A DNA stretch of 64,000 nucleotides from Lactococcus sp. dk101 (GTDB taxonomy: Bacteria; Bacillota; Bacilli; Lactobacillales; Streptococcaceae): the NCBI RefSeq assembly GCF_009601055.1, contig NZ_WITI01000001.1:204737-268736 (forward strand), written 5' to 3'. Positions within the stretch are counted from its first letter, which is position 1, and each line of letters starts with the position of its first letter. Below the pieces are notes generated by a model, which made no database searches, had not been told where the DNA came from, and saw nothing but the letters and a program-made list of their open reading frames with translations. This document shows, in pieces, positions 56,765 to 64,000 of the stretch. Position numbers and translations under genes: made by a program.

Positions 56765-58432
56765 ATGTTACAAGAAATTTCCATAAAAAACTTTGCGATT
56801 ATTGAGGAAATTCATCTTTCTTTTGAAAATGGGATGACCATTTTAACAGGGGAAACAGGGGCAGGGAAGTCAATTATTATTGATGCCATGGGACTCCTAT
56901 TGGGCGGACGTGCGTCAAGTGATTTTGTGCGACATGCTGCTGACAAATCCGAAATTGAAGGTTTGTTTTTCTTTCATCATAACTCAGAATTGCTGTCAGT
57001 ACTGACAGATTTAGGCTTTGAAGATATCAGCAATGAATTGATTTTACGACGAGAAATTTTTGCAAATGGACGGTCGGTTTGTCGCATTAACGGGCAAATG
57101 GTTAATCTGACAACCTTGCGTCAAATTGGCGAATTCCTTGTTGATATTCATGGACAACATGATAGTCAAGAATTGATGAATGCCAAACATCATTTGCATT
57201 TGTTAGACGAATTTGGCGATGAAAACTTTGAACACGTTAAGGCCATTTATCAAGAAAAATTCGACCGTTACAAAGACTTACGTTTCAAATTGACCAAACG
57301 CCAACGCAACGCACAAGAGTTTGCACAACGGATTGAAATTTTGCAGTTTCAAGCAGAAGAAATTGAGGCAGCGGAAATCAATCCTGAAGAAGACCAAAAC
57401 TTGTATGCCAGACGTGAAAAATTGAACAACATCAAAAACATTGCGGATGCCTTGTCAACTGCTTATTTGGCGCTCGATGATGAAGAAAATGATTATTCCA
57501 GTTTGGGAAATATCAAAACCTGCATGAGCGAGCTTGACCAGATTAGTGAGTATGATGCAGATTATCAAAAATTGGCAGACAAGGCAGCAGAGAGCTTTTA
57601 TTTGTTAGAAGATGTGGCCAGCCAAATCAGTCATCAGTTGGATAATTTGGAATTCAATCCTAATGAGTTGCTTCAAATCAATGACCGTATCATGACCGTG
57701 AACACACTCAAGAAAAAATATGGTCCAGAGCTGACCGATGTGGTTCATTATTTAGAAAAAGTTCAGTTAGAGCTGTCAGACCTGACAGGAGTTGAAAATG
57801 ACTCCGATCTTTTAGAAAGTCAGGTGAAAGAGGCCCAGACAGACCTCATCAATGCCAGTAATACGCTCAATGAAGTACGTCATCAGATTGCCAAAGGACT
57901 TGAAACAGACATCAAGCATGAGCTAGCAGAACTTTACATGGAAAAAGCTGATTTTGAAGTCCGCTTTGAAACAGGGAAGTTTTCAGCAAACGGGAATGAA
58001 CATGTTGAATTTTTCATTCAAACCAATCCTGGTGAAGGCTTTAAACCACTTGCGAAAACAGCATCTGGGGGAGAACTTTCCCGTCTGATGTTGGCTATCA
58101 AATCAAGCTTTTCGAGAAAAGAAAATAAAACATCGATTGTATTTGATGAAGTCGATACAGGCGTTTCAGGTCGTGTTGCTCAAGCGATTGCGAACAAAAT
58201 CTATAAGATTGCCCAAAGCGGGCAAGTGCTTGCCATCAGTCATTTGCCACAGGTTGTTGCCATTGCTGACACGCAATTTTATATCGAAAAAAATTCGTCA
58301 GCAGATGTGACAACATCGATTGTTCGCAAATTGCAGCCAGATGAACGTGTGCAAGAAGTGGCCAAAATGTTGGCTGGCGATGATTTGACCAAAGAAGCAT
58401 TAGCGCAAGCCAAGAAATTATTAGAAAAATAG
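56765..58432 (+). CDS. recN: DNA repair protein RecN
   Basis: The SMC-like ATPase of about 555 residues acts early in double-strand-break repair. Walker A is GETGAGKSIIID (about residue 30-41). A long coiled coil spans roughly 150-380, then a C-terminal ABC signature SGGELSRLML, Walker B IVFDEVDTG and the switch SHLPQV. ATG 56765 follows GGAGGGTA by 4 nt; an in-frame TTG at 56753 is unlikely. It contains two palindrome copies. Confidence 0.95.
   Translation: MLQEISIKNFAIIEEIHLSFENGMTILTGETGAGKSIIIDAMGLLLGGRASSDFVRHAADKSEIEGLFFFHHNSELLSVLTDLGFEDISNELILRREIFANGRSVCRINGQMVNLTTLRQIGEFLVDIHGQHDSQELMNAKHHLHLLDEFGDENFEHVKAIYQEKFDRYKDLRFKLTKRQRNAQEFAQRIEILQFQAEEIEAAEINPEEDQNLYARREKLNNIKNIADALSTAYLALDDEENDYSSLGNIKTCMSELDQISEYDADYQKLADKAAESFYLLEDVASQISHQLDNLEFNPNELLQINDRIMTVNTLKKKYGPELTDVVHYLEKVQLELSDLTGVENDSDLLESQVKEAQTDLINASNTLNEVRHQIAKGLETDIKHELAELYMEKADFEVRFETGKFSANGNEHVEFFIQTNPGEGFKPLAKTASGGELSRLMLAIKSSFSRKENKTSIVFDEVDTGVSGRVAQAIANKIYKIAQSGQVLAISHLPQVVAIADTQFYIEKNSSADVTTSIVRKLQPDERVQEVAKMLAGDDLTKEALAQAKKLLEK
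56994..57007. repeat. Dispersed palindrome, first copy in recN
   Basis: Exact copy with spacer TA, read as L-S-V-L-T-D. Confidence 0.9.
57774..57787. repeat. Dispersed palindrome, second copy in recN
   Basis: Exact copy with spacer AC, read as L-S-D-L-T-G, in the coiled-coil region. Confidence 0.9.
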
Positions 58433-58442
58433 GAGAATCAAA

Positions 58443-58964
58443 ATGTTTAAAGCATATAAAAAATTCTGGCAAAAAGCCTTGAAATTTGACGGTTACAGCA
58501 GTCGCTCGGACTATTGGTGGGTCTTCCTCAGCAATACCATTATCTTTGGAATTCTTTGGGCGGTTCGTTCAATGGTTTCGATTCCAGTTGTGGCCAAAAT
58601 CATGGAAGATAGTAAGTCTTTGAGCCAAACGGAGCTTTTGGCAAAAGCACAAGATTTGTCACGCCATCCATCAGGTTCAGTTTTGATTGTGGCTATCGTA
58701 TTTAGTGTGATTGGACTTGCCATCATCATTCCAAATGTCGCCTTGATTACTCGCCGCTTGCGTGATGCTAAAATGCCAACCGTCATTGCCATTCTCTATG
58801 GTCTCGGTGCCTTTTATGGCGTATTTGCAGGTTATCTTTCTGGGAGCTTTGTAAGTGTGCTTTCAGCCTTTACGAGCTTGATTACGCTAGTAACTTATGT
58901 GCTTTGCCTCTTTCCATCAAAATACAGTGACGAAGAAGATGACGATTCAAGAAATTACGATTGA
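58443..58964 (+). CDS. DUF805 membrane protein
   Basis: The 173-residue protein has the DUF805 start MFKAYKKFWQKALKFDGYSSRSDYWW with a typical WxxA-x-x-F-xGR/SR-x-x-(Y/F)W pattern and four membrane helices. The family's role is unknown. RBS AGGAGAATC precedes ATG. It begins 10 nt after recN and may be co-transcribed. Confidence 0.82.
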   Translation: MFKAYKKFWQKALKFDGYSSRSDYWWVFLSNTIIFGILWAVRSMVSIPVVAKIMEDSKSLSQTELLAKAQDLSRHPSGSVLIVAIVFSVIGLAIIIPNVALITRRLRDAKMPTVIAILYGLGAFYGVFAGYLSGSFVSVLSAFTSLITLVTYVLCLFPSKYSDEEDDDSRNYD

Positions 58965-59005
58965 GTTAAGTTAAATTTGATATTATTTTAAGAATTGGAG
59001 GTAAT

Positions 59006-59899
59006 ATGTACGATTCATATCATAAGTTTTGGTTAGGATACTTGACCTTTAACAAGAAAACGACTAAAAAAGACTTCTGGCAAGCGATTTTAATGCATGT
59101 CATTGTGATTGTAGCGTTGATTTTACTGGCTGTTGGGTTCAATAGTCTGGGGAGCCAAGTGCTGCCTGACGGTTTAACGGCACTTTCGCTCGTTTTTAGA
59201 TATTTTCTGACTTTTTATTTACTTGCAAGTTTGCTTCCTTTTCTGTCAGTGCTGACTAGACGGATCAATGACACTGGATTGCCTTGGGCCTTGATTTTTC
59301 TGTATTTCTTGCCCGTAATCGGTGGTATTATCTTACTGATTTTTGCCCTTTTGAAATCGTCAGAGCATGTACAAATGCCTGAATTTACAGGTGCCTTGCC
59401 TGCCCCTAAAATCAATGAAGAAGGAAAAATTTCTTTTGTTCAGATGCTCAAAAATTATGCTGTGGGCTATTGTTTCTTTCGTGGAAGAACCAGTCTAGCT
59501 AGTTTTTGGTGGATGCAGCTCCTCTTTTTAGGTATTGGTGCAGTCTGTGGTCTCTTGTCAGTTATGGCAAACCAGTTAGATTTTATCATCTTTGGAACGC
59601 ATGCCATTTTTACATTTACCATGTACGGTGTCAGCATCTTGATTTTAATTCCAGAGCTATCAATTATGTCAAGAAGGCTTCAAGATACAGGATTTTCAGT
59701 GAAAGTCATTTTGAGTTTCTTAGGAGCGGCACTTTTCTTGCTTTTCTATAAAATTGCTTTGGAAAGAGTGAACAGTTTAAGTTATGGGGTACGCAATTTT
59801 TCCCTTTTGTACTATTTGATTTTCCTAGCTTCAATGGTTTTGTTTGTGTTGCTCGTTTCAGCTTTGATGAAAAAAAGTCAGCAGTCGAAAGTACAATAA
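59006..59899 (+). CDS. Double DUF805 membrane protein
   Basis: The 297-residue protein repeats the DUF805 unit twice: YHKFWLGYLTFNKKTTKKDFWQ at the N-terminus and FVQMLKNYAVGYCFFRGRTSLASFWWM near residue 146. Each is followed by about four helices. It therefore looks like a fused duplication related to the preceding gene. The function is unknown. RBS TTGGAGGTAAT precedes ATG. A terminator hairpin follows. Confidence 0.8.
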   Translation: MYDSYHKFWLGYLTFNKKTTKKDFWQAILMHVIVIVALILLAVGFNSLGSQVLPDGLTALSLVFRYFLTFYLLASLLPFLSVLTRRINDTGLPWALIFLYFLPVIGGIILLIFALLKSSEHVQMPEFTGALPAPKINEEGKISFVQMLKNYAVGYCFFRGRTSLASFWWMQLLFLGIGAVCGLLSVMANQLDFIIFGTHAIFTFTMYGVSILILIPELSIMSRRLQDTGFSVKVILSFLGAALFLLFYKIALERVNSLSYGVRNFSLLYYLIFLASMVLFVLLVSALMKKSQQSKVQ

Positions 59900-59910
59900 T
59901 TGATCAAAAA

Positions 59911-59935
59911 GGACTGTTTTTAAACAGTTTTTTTG
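59911..59935 (+). terminator. Terminator after the DUF805 pair
   Basis: ACTGTTT (59913-59919) / AAACAGT (59922-59928), T run. Confidence 0.8.
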
Positions 59936-60106
59936 ATAACCGACGTTTACGCCTCCTGTAAAGAGATTGACACCTTTAAGATGGGAGAAAAAAATCAGAC
60001 AATCGAAAACAGCGGAGCTGTCCACTTGCTTTGCTTTTATTCGATTAAAGGATTTGACAACAAATTGACAATTTGTAGTAAAAGGGCTTTTAAAATTATC
60101 AAAAAG

Positions 60107-60115
60107 TGGTATAAT
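60107..60115 (+). promoter_or_regulatory. Extended -10 promoter of the cell-wall cluster
   Basis: TGGTATAAT about 60 nt before the rsmH start; no good -35. The rest of 59936-60106 has no supportable gene. Confidence 0.6.
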
Positions 60116-60177
60116 ATAGTGAGTCTATTTTTGAATAAAAATAGCTTTGCAACAAAACACTAAAGGAGAATGGCAAC

Positions 60178-61137
60178 TTGCCTCAAACAAAAGAATTCAA
60201 GCATGATACTGTCTTATTACACGAAACTGTGGATCTACTTGAAGTGAAGCCTGATGGAGTTTATGTTGATGCCACCTTAGGTGGTGCTGGACATAGTGAA
60301 TATCTTTTAAGTCAATTAACAACAGGACACCTTTATTCATTTGACCAAGACCAAACTGCACATGACAATGCGAAAAATCGCCTCTGTCAGCAGCTTGAAG
60401 AAGGAAAAGTAACCTTAATTAAAGATAATTTTCGTCATTTAAAGGCAGCCTTGGCTGAACATGATATCAGCAAAATCGATGGCATCATTTACGATTTAGG
60501 TGTTTCAAGTCCACAATTCGATGAAACTCAACGTGGTTTTTCTTACAAAAAAGATGCCCGTTTGGATATGCGAATGAACCAAGAACAAGCACTTTCTGCT
60601 TATGAAGTCGTTAACGACTATTCCTTTAATGATTTGGTTCGTATTTTTTACCGTTATGGTGAAGATAAATTCGCCAAGCAAATTGCCCGAAAAATTGAAC
60701 AAAGAAGAGCTGTTCAGCCGATTGAAACAACGCTTGAACTTGCTGATATTATCAAATCAGCGCTCCCACAAAAAGAATTAAAGAAAAAAGGACACCCAGC
60801 CAAACAGATTTTTCAAGCCATTCGGATTGAAGTTAACGATGAGTTGGGCGCAGCAGAAGAATCGATTGAACAAGCCATTGACATGTTGAAAGTGGGCGGA
60901 CGTATCTCTGTCATTACTTTTCATTCTTTGGAAGACCGTTTGACTAAAACGATTTTTAAAGAATATAGTACAGTCAATGTTCCTAAAGGCCTTCCAATGC
61001 TTCCCAAAGAAATGGAAGCAAAACTGAAACTGGTTAATCGTAAACCAGTACTTGCCAGTGCCGAGGAATTAGAATTCAACAATCGTGCACACAGTGCCAA
61101 ACTTCGTGTTGCAGAAAAACAAAACGATAATTCATAA
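60178..61137 (+). CDS. rsmH: 16S rRNA (cytosine-1402-N4) methyltransferase
   Basis: RsmH/MraW (319 residues) methylates C1402 in the ribosomal P site. Motifs: N-terminal [16 protein letters not shown] site [24 protein letters not shown] and HSLEDR. It starts at TTG 60178 with AAAGGAGAATGG 8-9 nt upstream. It heads the conserved rsmH-ftsL-pbpX-mraY division cluster. Confidence 0.95.
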   Translation: MPQTKEFKHDTVLLHETVDLLEVKPDGVYVDATLGGAGHSEYLLSQLTTGHLYSFDQDQTAHDNAKNRLCQQLEEGKVTLIKDNFRHLKAALAEHDISKIDGIIYDLGVSSPQFDETQRGFSYKKDARLDMRMNQEQALSAYEVVNDYSFNDLVRIFYRYGEDKFAKQIARKIEQRRAVQPIETTLELADIIKSALPQKELKKKGHPAKQIFQAIRIEVNDELGAAEESIEQAIDMLKVGGRISVITFHSLEDRLTKTIFKEYSTVNVPKGLPMLPKEMEAKLKLVNRKPVLASAEELEFNNRAHSAKLRVAEKQNDNS

Positions 61138-61185
61138 AATGATAATTAAAAGAGAACAGACAATGAAAGATACAAAGGAGGAAAG

Positions 61186-61566
61186 ATGGCAGCTCAACCC
61201 AAAGAATATTTCGATATAGAAACCGCCGCTAAAAAAGACAGTTATCGTATCGATAGAGATTCATTAGCTCCAGAAGTTCTTGCAAGTAAATTTCAAAGAT
61301 TCAATGGTGTCGAAAAGATATTTTATACGGCACTCGTTATCGCTGCGATGACGCTCGTGATTGGTTTGCTATATATTCAAACCAAATCAAAAGAGGTTCA
61401 GACTGAAACCATTCGTTTGCAGACGCAGAATACACAGTTGACAACGCAAAATGAAGAGTACACTCAACAAATTACTGATTTGGGTGCTGGTCAGACCTTA
61501 TCTGATATTGCAGCAAAAGATAACTTATCTCAAAATTTTTCTAATGTATTGAAAGCGACAAAATGA
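61186..61566 (+). CDS. ftsL: Cell division protein FtsL
   Basis: The 126-residue protein has one membrane helix at about 44-62 (FYTALVIAAMTLVIGLLYI) and an extracellular coiled coil (QTETIRLQTQNTQLTTQNEEY), typical of FtsL. It works with FtsB/DivIC and the septal PBP. RBS AAAGGAGGAAAG precedes ATG. It overlaps pbpX by 4 nt (ATGA). Confidence 0.88.
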   Translation: MAAQPKEYFDIETAAKKDSYRIDRDSLAPEVLASKFQRFNGVEKIFYTALVIAAMTLVIGLLYIQTKSKEVQTETIRLQTQNTQLTTQNEEYTQQITDLGAGQTLSDIAAKDNLSQNFSNVLKATK

Positions 61567-63866
61567 TAACATTTTTCAAAAAATTATTTTCTCTCCCCTT
61601 CAAAAAAATCAAAAAAAATGCGAAAAAGACTAAACTAAGCTCAGAAAATAATCGCAAACACGTAGGAAAAAGTTTATTTTTCCTAGCTATTACTGTGTTT
61701 GGGATTTTTATTTTCCGACTGGTTTGGCTGGTTACGGTCAATCATGTTGGAAGTACCAACTTGAAAGAATACGCCACATATAATTATCAAAGTACCGTAA
61801 CGGTAACAGCGAAAAGGGGAACGATTTACGATCGTTATGGGAATGCCATCGCTGTTGATGCCAGTAATTACACGATTTATGTTGTACTTGATAAAGAACA
61901 AGTCGATGTTAACGGCAATAAATTGTATGCACCAAAAAGCGATTTCGACAAAATTACAAACTTCTTAAATAGTCAACTGGGCATTGATAAGACCTTGATT
62001 GAAACACAGCTCAATCTTAAAGGGGCTAAACAAGTCCAATTTGGTACAAAAGGAAGCAATATTTCCCTCCAAAAAATGCAAAGTCTTCAAAAAGCGGCAG
62101 ATAATGAAGGACTGAAAGGAATTGGCTTTACACCAACAACCGCACGGTCATATCCCTTATCAAATGTTGGCTCTGGCTTTGCCTCTCAATTTATCGGTAC
62201 CGCATCATCTGTCAACGGCACACTCGTTGGTGCTGATGGTCTTGAGTTAGCATACAATGATATTTTGAGTGGAGAAAATGGTGTCGAAACTTACCAAAAG
62301 GATTATTCAGGTCACTCTATTCCAGGGACAACAAAAGTTGAAAAAGAAGTAAAAAATGGTTCTGATGTTTATACAACCTTAGACTCACGCCTTCAAGAAC
62401 AACTTGAGACCTTGATGGATAAGGCCGCGTCAGATTCAGGTGCGCAACAGTTATCTGCGACACTGATGACGAAAGATGGTCAGATTTTGGCAACGACTCA
62501 AAGACCGACTTATACACCAAATACGCGAAGTACGGCAACCGATCAAAAATACTTTACTTATAATAGTCTCCTTTTCCAAACTGGTTTTGAACCGGGTTCT
62601 GTTATGAAGACCTTTTTAATGGCTTCAGCATTGGACAGTAATAAAGTTGATTTAAATGCCACTTATGACCGTACAAAGTTGCAAGTTTATGATGCCACAA
62701 TCAAAGACTGGGACATCAATGAACATTCAACTTACTTGCTACCAACGACCGTTACATTTGCGGATGGTTTCATGATGTCAAGTAACGTCGGAATGTCTAA
62801 GATTGAACAACAAATGGGCTACTCGACTTGGAATCAATATTTGAAAAAATTTAAGTTTGACATGCGTGTCCGTACTGGTTTGTCTGGCGAAGTAGCAAGT
62901 TCATTGCCTGCAGCCAATGCCGTTTCTCAGGTTCAATCTGCATTTGGACAAGGGATTGCGGTGACACAAATTCAACTGCTCCGTTCATGGACGGCTTTTG
63001 CTAACGGTGGTGTCATGTTAGAACCACATGGGGTTAGTCAAATCGTTGATACTAATAACAATACTTCATTGGTAACAGGAAAAGAAATCATCGGAAATCC
63101 TGTTTCATCAAGCGCCATATCAAAAACCTTGACCTTGATGGAAGGTGTTGATACCAATGCGACTTACGGGACAGCTTATACTGCCATTGGTGACAGTGAA
63201 GATAGTATTGCGCCAAATAGTCCTTTGGTTCAAGTCAATGGACAACCAGCCGCGGTTAAAACGGGGACAGCCCAAATTGCTGCTCCTGGTGGTGGATACC
63301 TTCAGGGTGCTGAAAAGAACCTTTATTCAATGGTTGCCATGTACCCTGCGTCAAACCCAGATTTCATCATGTATATGAATATTAAATTGCCTTCAAATAC
63401 ATGGTCTTTGCATTACATCAGTCGCGTAGTTAATTCGATGCTGACACTTGCTGAGGCAAGAAAGAGCGAAATCTTCCAAACCACAAGTGTTGATAAAGCT
63501 GGAAAAATTACAATTAAAGATTATACCAATAAAGAACCAGGCACAACAGTAGATAGCTTGCGTCAAGAAGTCTTGCAACCCGTCTTGGTTGGTGATACAA
63601 CGAATACAGGTTCAAAAATTGTTGAACAGTCCATTGCTTCAGGTAAAAAAGTTGATGCCAATACACGGATCTTATTGTTGACAAATGGAGATCCCATCAT
63701 GCCTGACATGTACAGTTGGACAAAAGACCAAGTGGAACAAGTCGCAAGTTGGTATAATTTGAAAGTGACTTATTCAGGCTCAGGATCTAAAGTAACAGCT
63801 CAAAGCGTTGCTGCATCTTCAAGTTTGAAAAAAGGCCAAGCGATTACGATTACCATGGGAAATTAG
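61563..63866 (+). CDS. pbpX: Septal penicillin-binding protein 2X
   Basis: The class B transpeptidase (767 residues) crosslinks septal peptidoglycan. A membrane helix at about 40-60 follows a basic N-terminus. The dimerisation domain precedes a transpeptidase with SVMK (about residue 346), SSN (about 406) and KTGTAQ (about 566). Two PASTA-like repeats end the protein (EPGTTVDSLRQEVLQ.. and WTKDQVEQVASWYNLKVTYSG). It is coupled to ftsL by a 4-nt overlap. Confidence 0.96.
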   Translation: MITFFKKLFSLPFKKIKKNAKKTKLSSENNRKHVGKSLFFLAITVFGIFIFRLVWLVTVNHVGSTNLKEYATYNYQSTVTVTAKRGTIYDRYGNAIAVDASNYTIYVVLDKEQVDVNGNKLYAPKSDFDKITNFLNSQLGIDKTLIETQLNLKGAKQVQFGTKGSNISLQKMQSLQKAADNEGLKGIGFTPTTARSYPLSNVGSGFASQFIGTASSVNGTLVGADGLELAYNDILSGENGVETYQKDYSGHSIPGTTKVEKEVKNGSDVYTTLDSRLQEQLETLMDKAASDSGAQQLSATLMTKDGQILATTQRPTYTPNTRSTATDQKYFTYNSLLFQTGFEPGSVMKTFLMASALDSNKVDLNATYDRTKLQVYDATIKDWDINEHSTYLLPTTVTFADGFMMSSNVGMSKIEQQMGYSTWNQYLKKFKFDMRVRTGLSGEVASSLPAANAVSQVQSAFGQGIAVTQIQLLRSWTAFANGGVMLEPHGVSQIVDTNNNTSLVTGKEIIGNPVSSSAISKTLTLMEGVDTNATYGTAYTAIGDSEDSIAPNSPLVQVNGQPAAVKTGTAQIAAPGGGYLQGAEKNLYSMVAMYPASNPDFIMYMNIKLPSNTWSLHYISRVVNSMLTLAEARKSEIFQTTSVDKAGKITIKDYTNKEPGTTVDSLRQEVLQPVLVGDTTNTGSKIVEQSIASGKKVDANTRILLLTNGDPIMPDMYSWTKDQVEQVASWYNLKVTYSGSGSKVTAQSVAASSSLKKGQAITITMGN

Positions 63867-63896
63867 TGTCGTTATCGTTTATTAAAGGAGAGTAAA

Positions 63897-64000
63897 ATGT
63901 TAGTAGGTGGATTAATAGCGGCGGTAATCTCAATGGTTTTGACCATGATTGCCATTCCTCGCTTTATTATGTTTTTCCATAAGAAAAAGTTGGGAGGACA
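63897..64000 (+). CDS. mraY: Phospho-N-acetylmuramoyl-pentapeptide transferase, 3' end cut by window edge
   Basis: Only the first ~34 codons are in the window: [21 protein letters not shown] then [14 protein letters not shown], the MraY start with first helix and the KxGGQ motif. RBS AAAGGAGAG precedes ATG 63897. MraY makes lipid I. Confidence 0.9.
   Translation, partial: MLVGGLIAAVISMVLTMIAIPRFIMFFHKKKLGG

Noticed and set aside
59933-60163. A 76-codon open frame before rsmH
   Set aside because: No ribosome site, no recognisable domain, unusual composition, and it overlaps the rsmH promoter.

Overview
The window looks like chromosome of a low-to-moderate G+C Gram-positive coccus of the family Streptococcaceae, most probably Lactococcus. 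This is inferred from the short SRP RNA, a four-domain S1 protein, an LPxTG surface protein, the CopY-type regulator, PepV, the tlyA-argR-recN order and the rsmH-ftsL-pbpX-mraY cell-wall cluster. No rRNA, tRNA, CRISPR array, phage or complete insertion sequence was seen. Species was not determined.

Layout. 1-3.1 kb: end of the cydCD exporter genes needed for cytochrome bd assembly. 3.2-11.1 kb: a MarR regulator, a DedA protein, a MacB-like ABC exporter, small conserved genes, tadA, the SRP RNA and a Ser-rich membrane protein. 11.3-18.3 kb: prs, a PucR-type regulator, leuS, an RpiR regulator and a GT-C-like membrane protein. 18.4-23.5 kb: a beta-glucoside PTS EIIC and GH1 enzyme, a TetR regulator and an alpha/beta hydrolase. 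24.3-30.4 kb: a long type II NADH dehydrogenase, serine dehydratase, amtB-glnK and an orphan CopY. 30.5-48.5 kb: yfhO, mnmA, rpsA, uvrC, mutY, azlCD, pepV, acpS-alr, an Spx-like gene, folD and xseAB. 48.7-54 kb: a surface protein and a heme island (hemQ, an MFS gene, hemH) lying between xseB and ispA, which are usually adjacent. 54.3-58.4 kb: ispA-tlyA-argR-recN. 58.4-64 kb: two DUF805 genes and the start of the cell-wall cluster.

Several genes fit a respiration theme: cydCD (bd oxidase assembly), the NADH dehydrogenase (electron input), ispA (prenyl precursor for menaquinone) and hemH/hemQ (coproporphyrin-to-heme conversion). Two of the three heme-island genes carry a one-base frameshift in a short C run, so the island is decaying, phase-variable, or affected by sequence errors.

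The most unusual signals are not genes. (1) A palindrome, TGTCAGNNCTGACA, occurs 20 times exactly and at least 11 more times with one mismatch. It lies both in terminator stems and inside reading frames, including every larger DNA-repair gene here. About 0.004 exact copies would be expected in random sequence. (2) A structured, MITE-like dispersed repeat is present in two inverted copies plus a remnant. (3) Six genes have a -10 box ending only 6-8 nt before the start codon, which suggests leaderless mRNAs.
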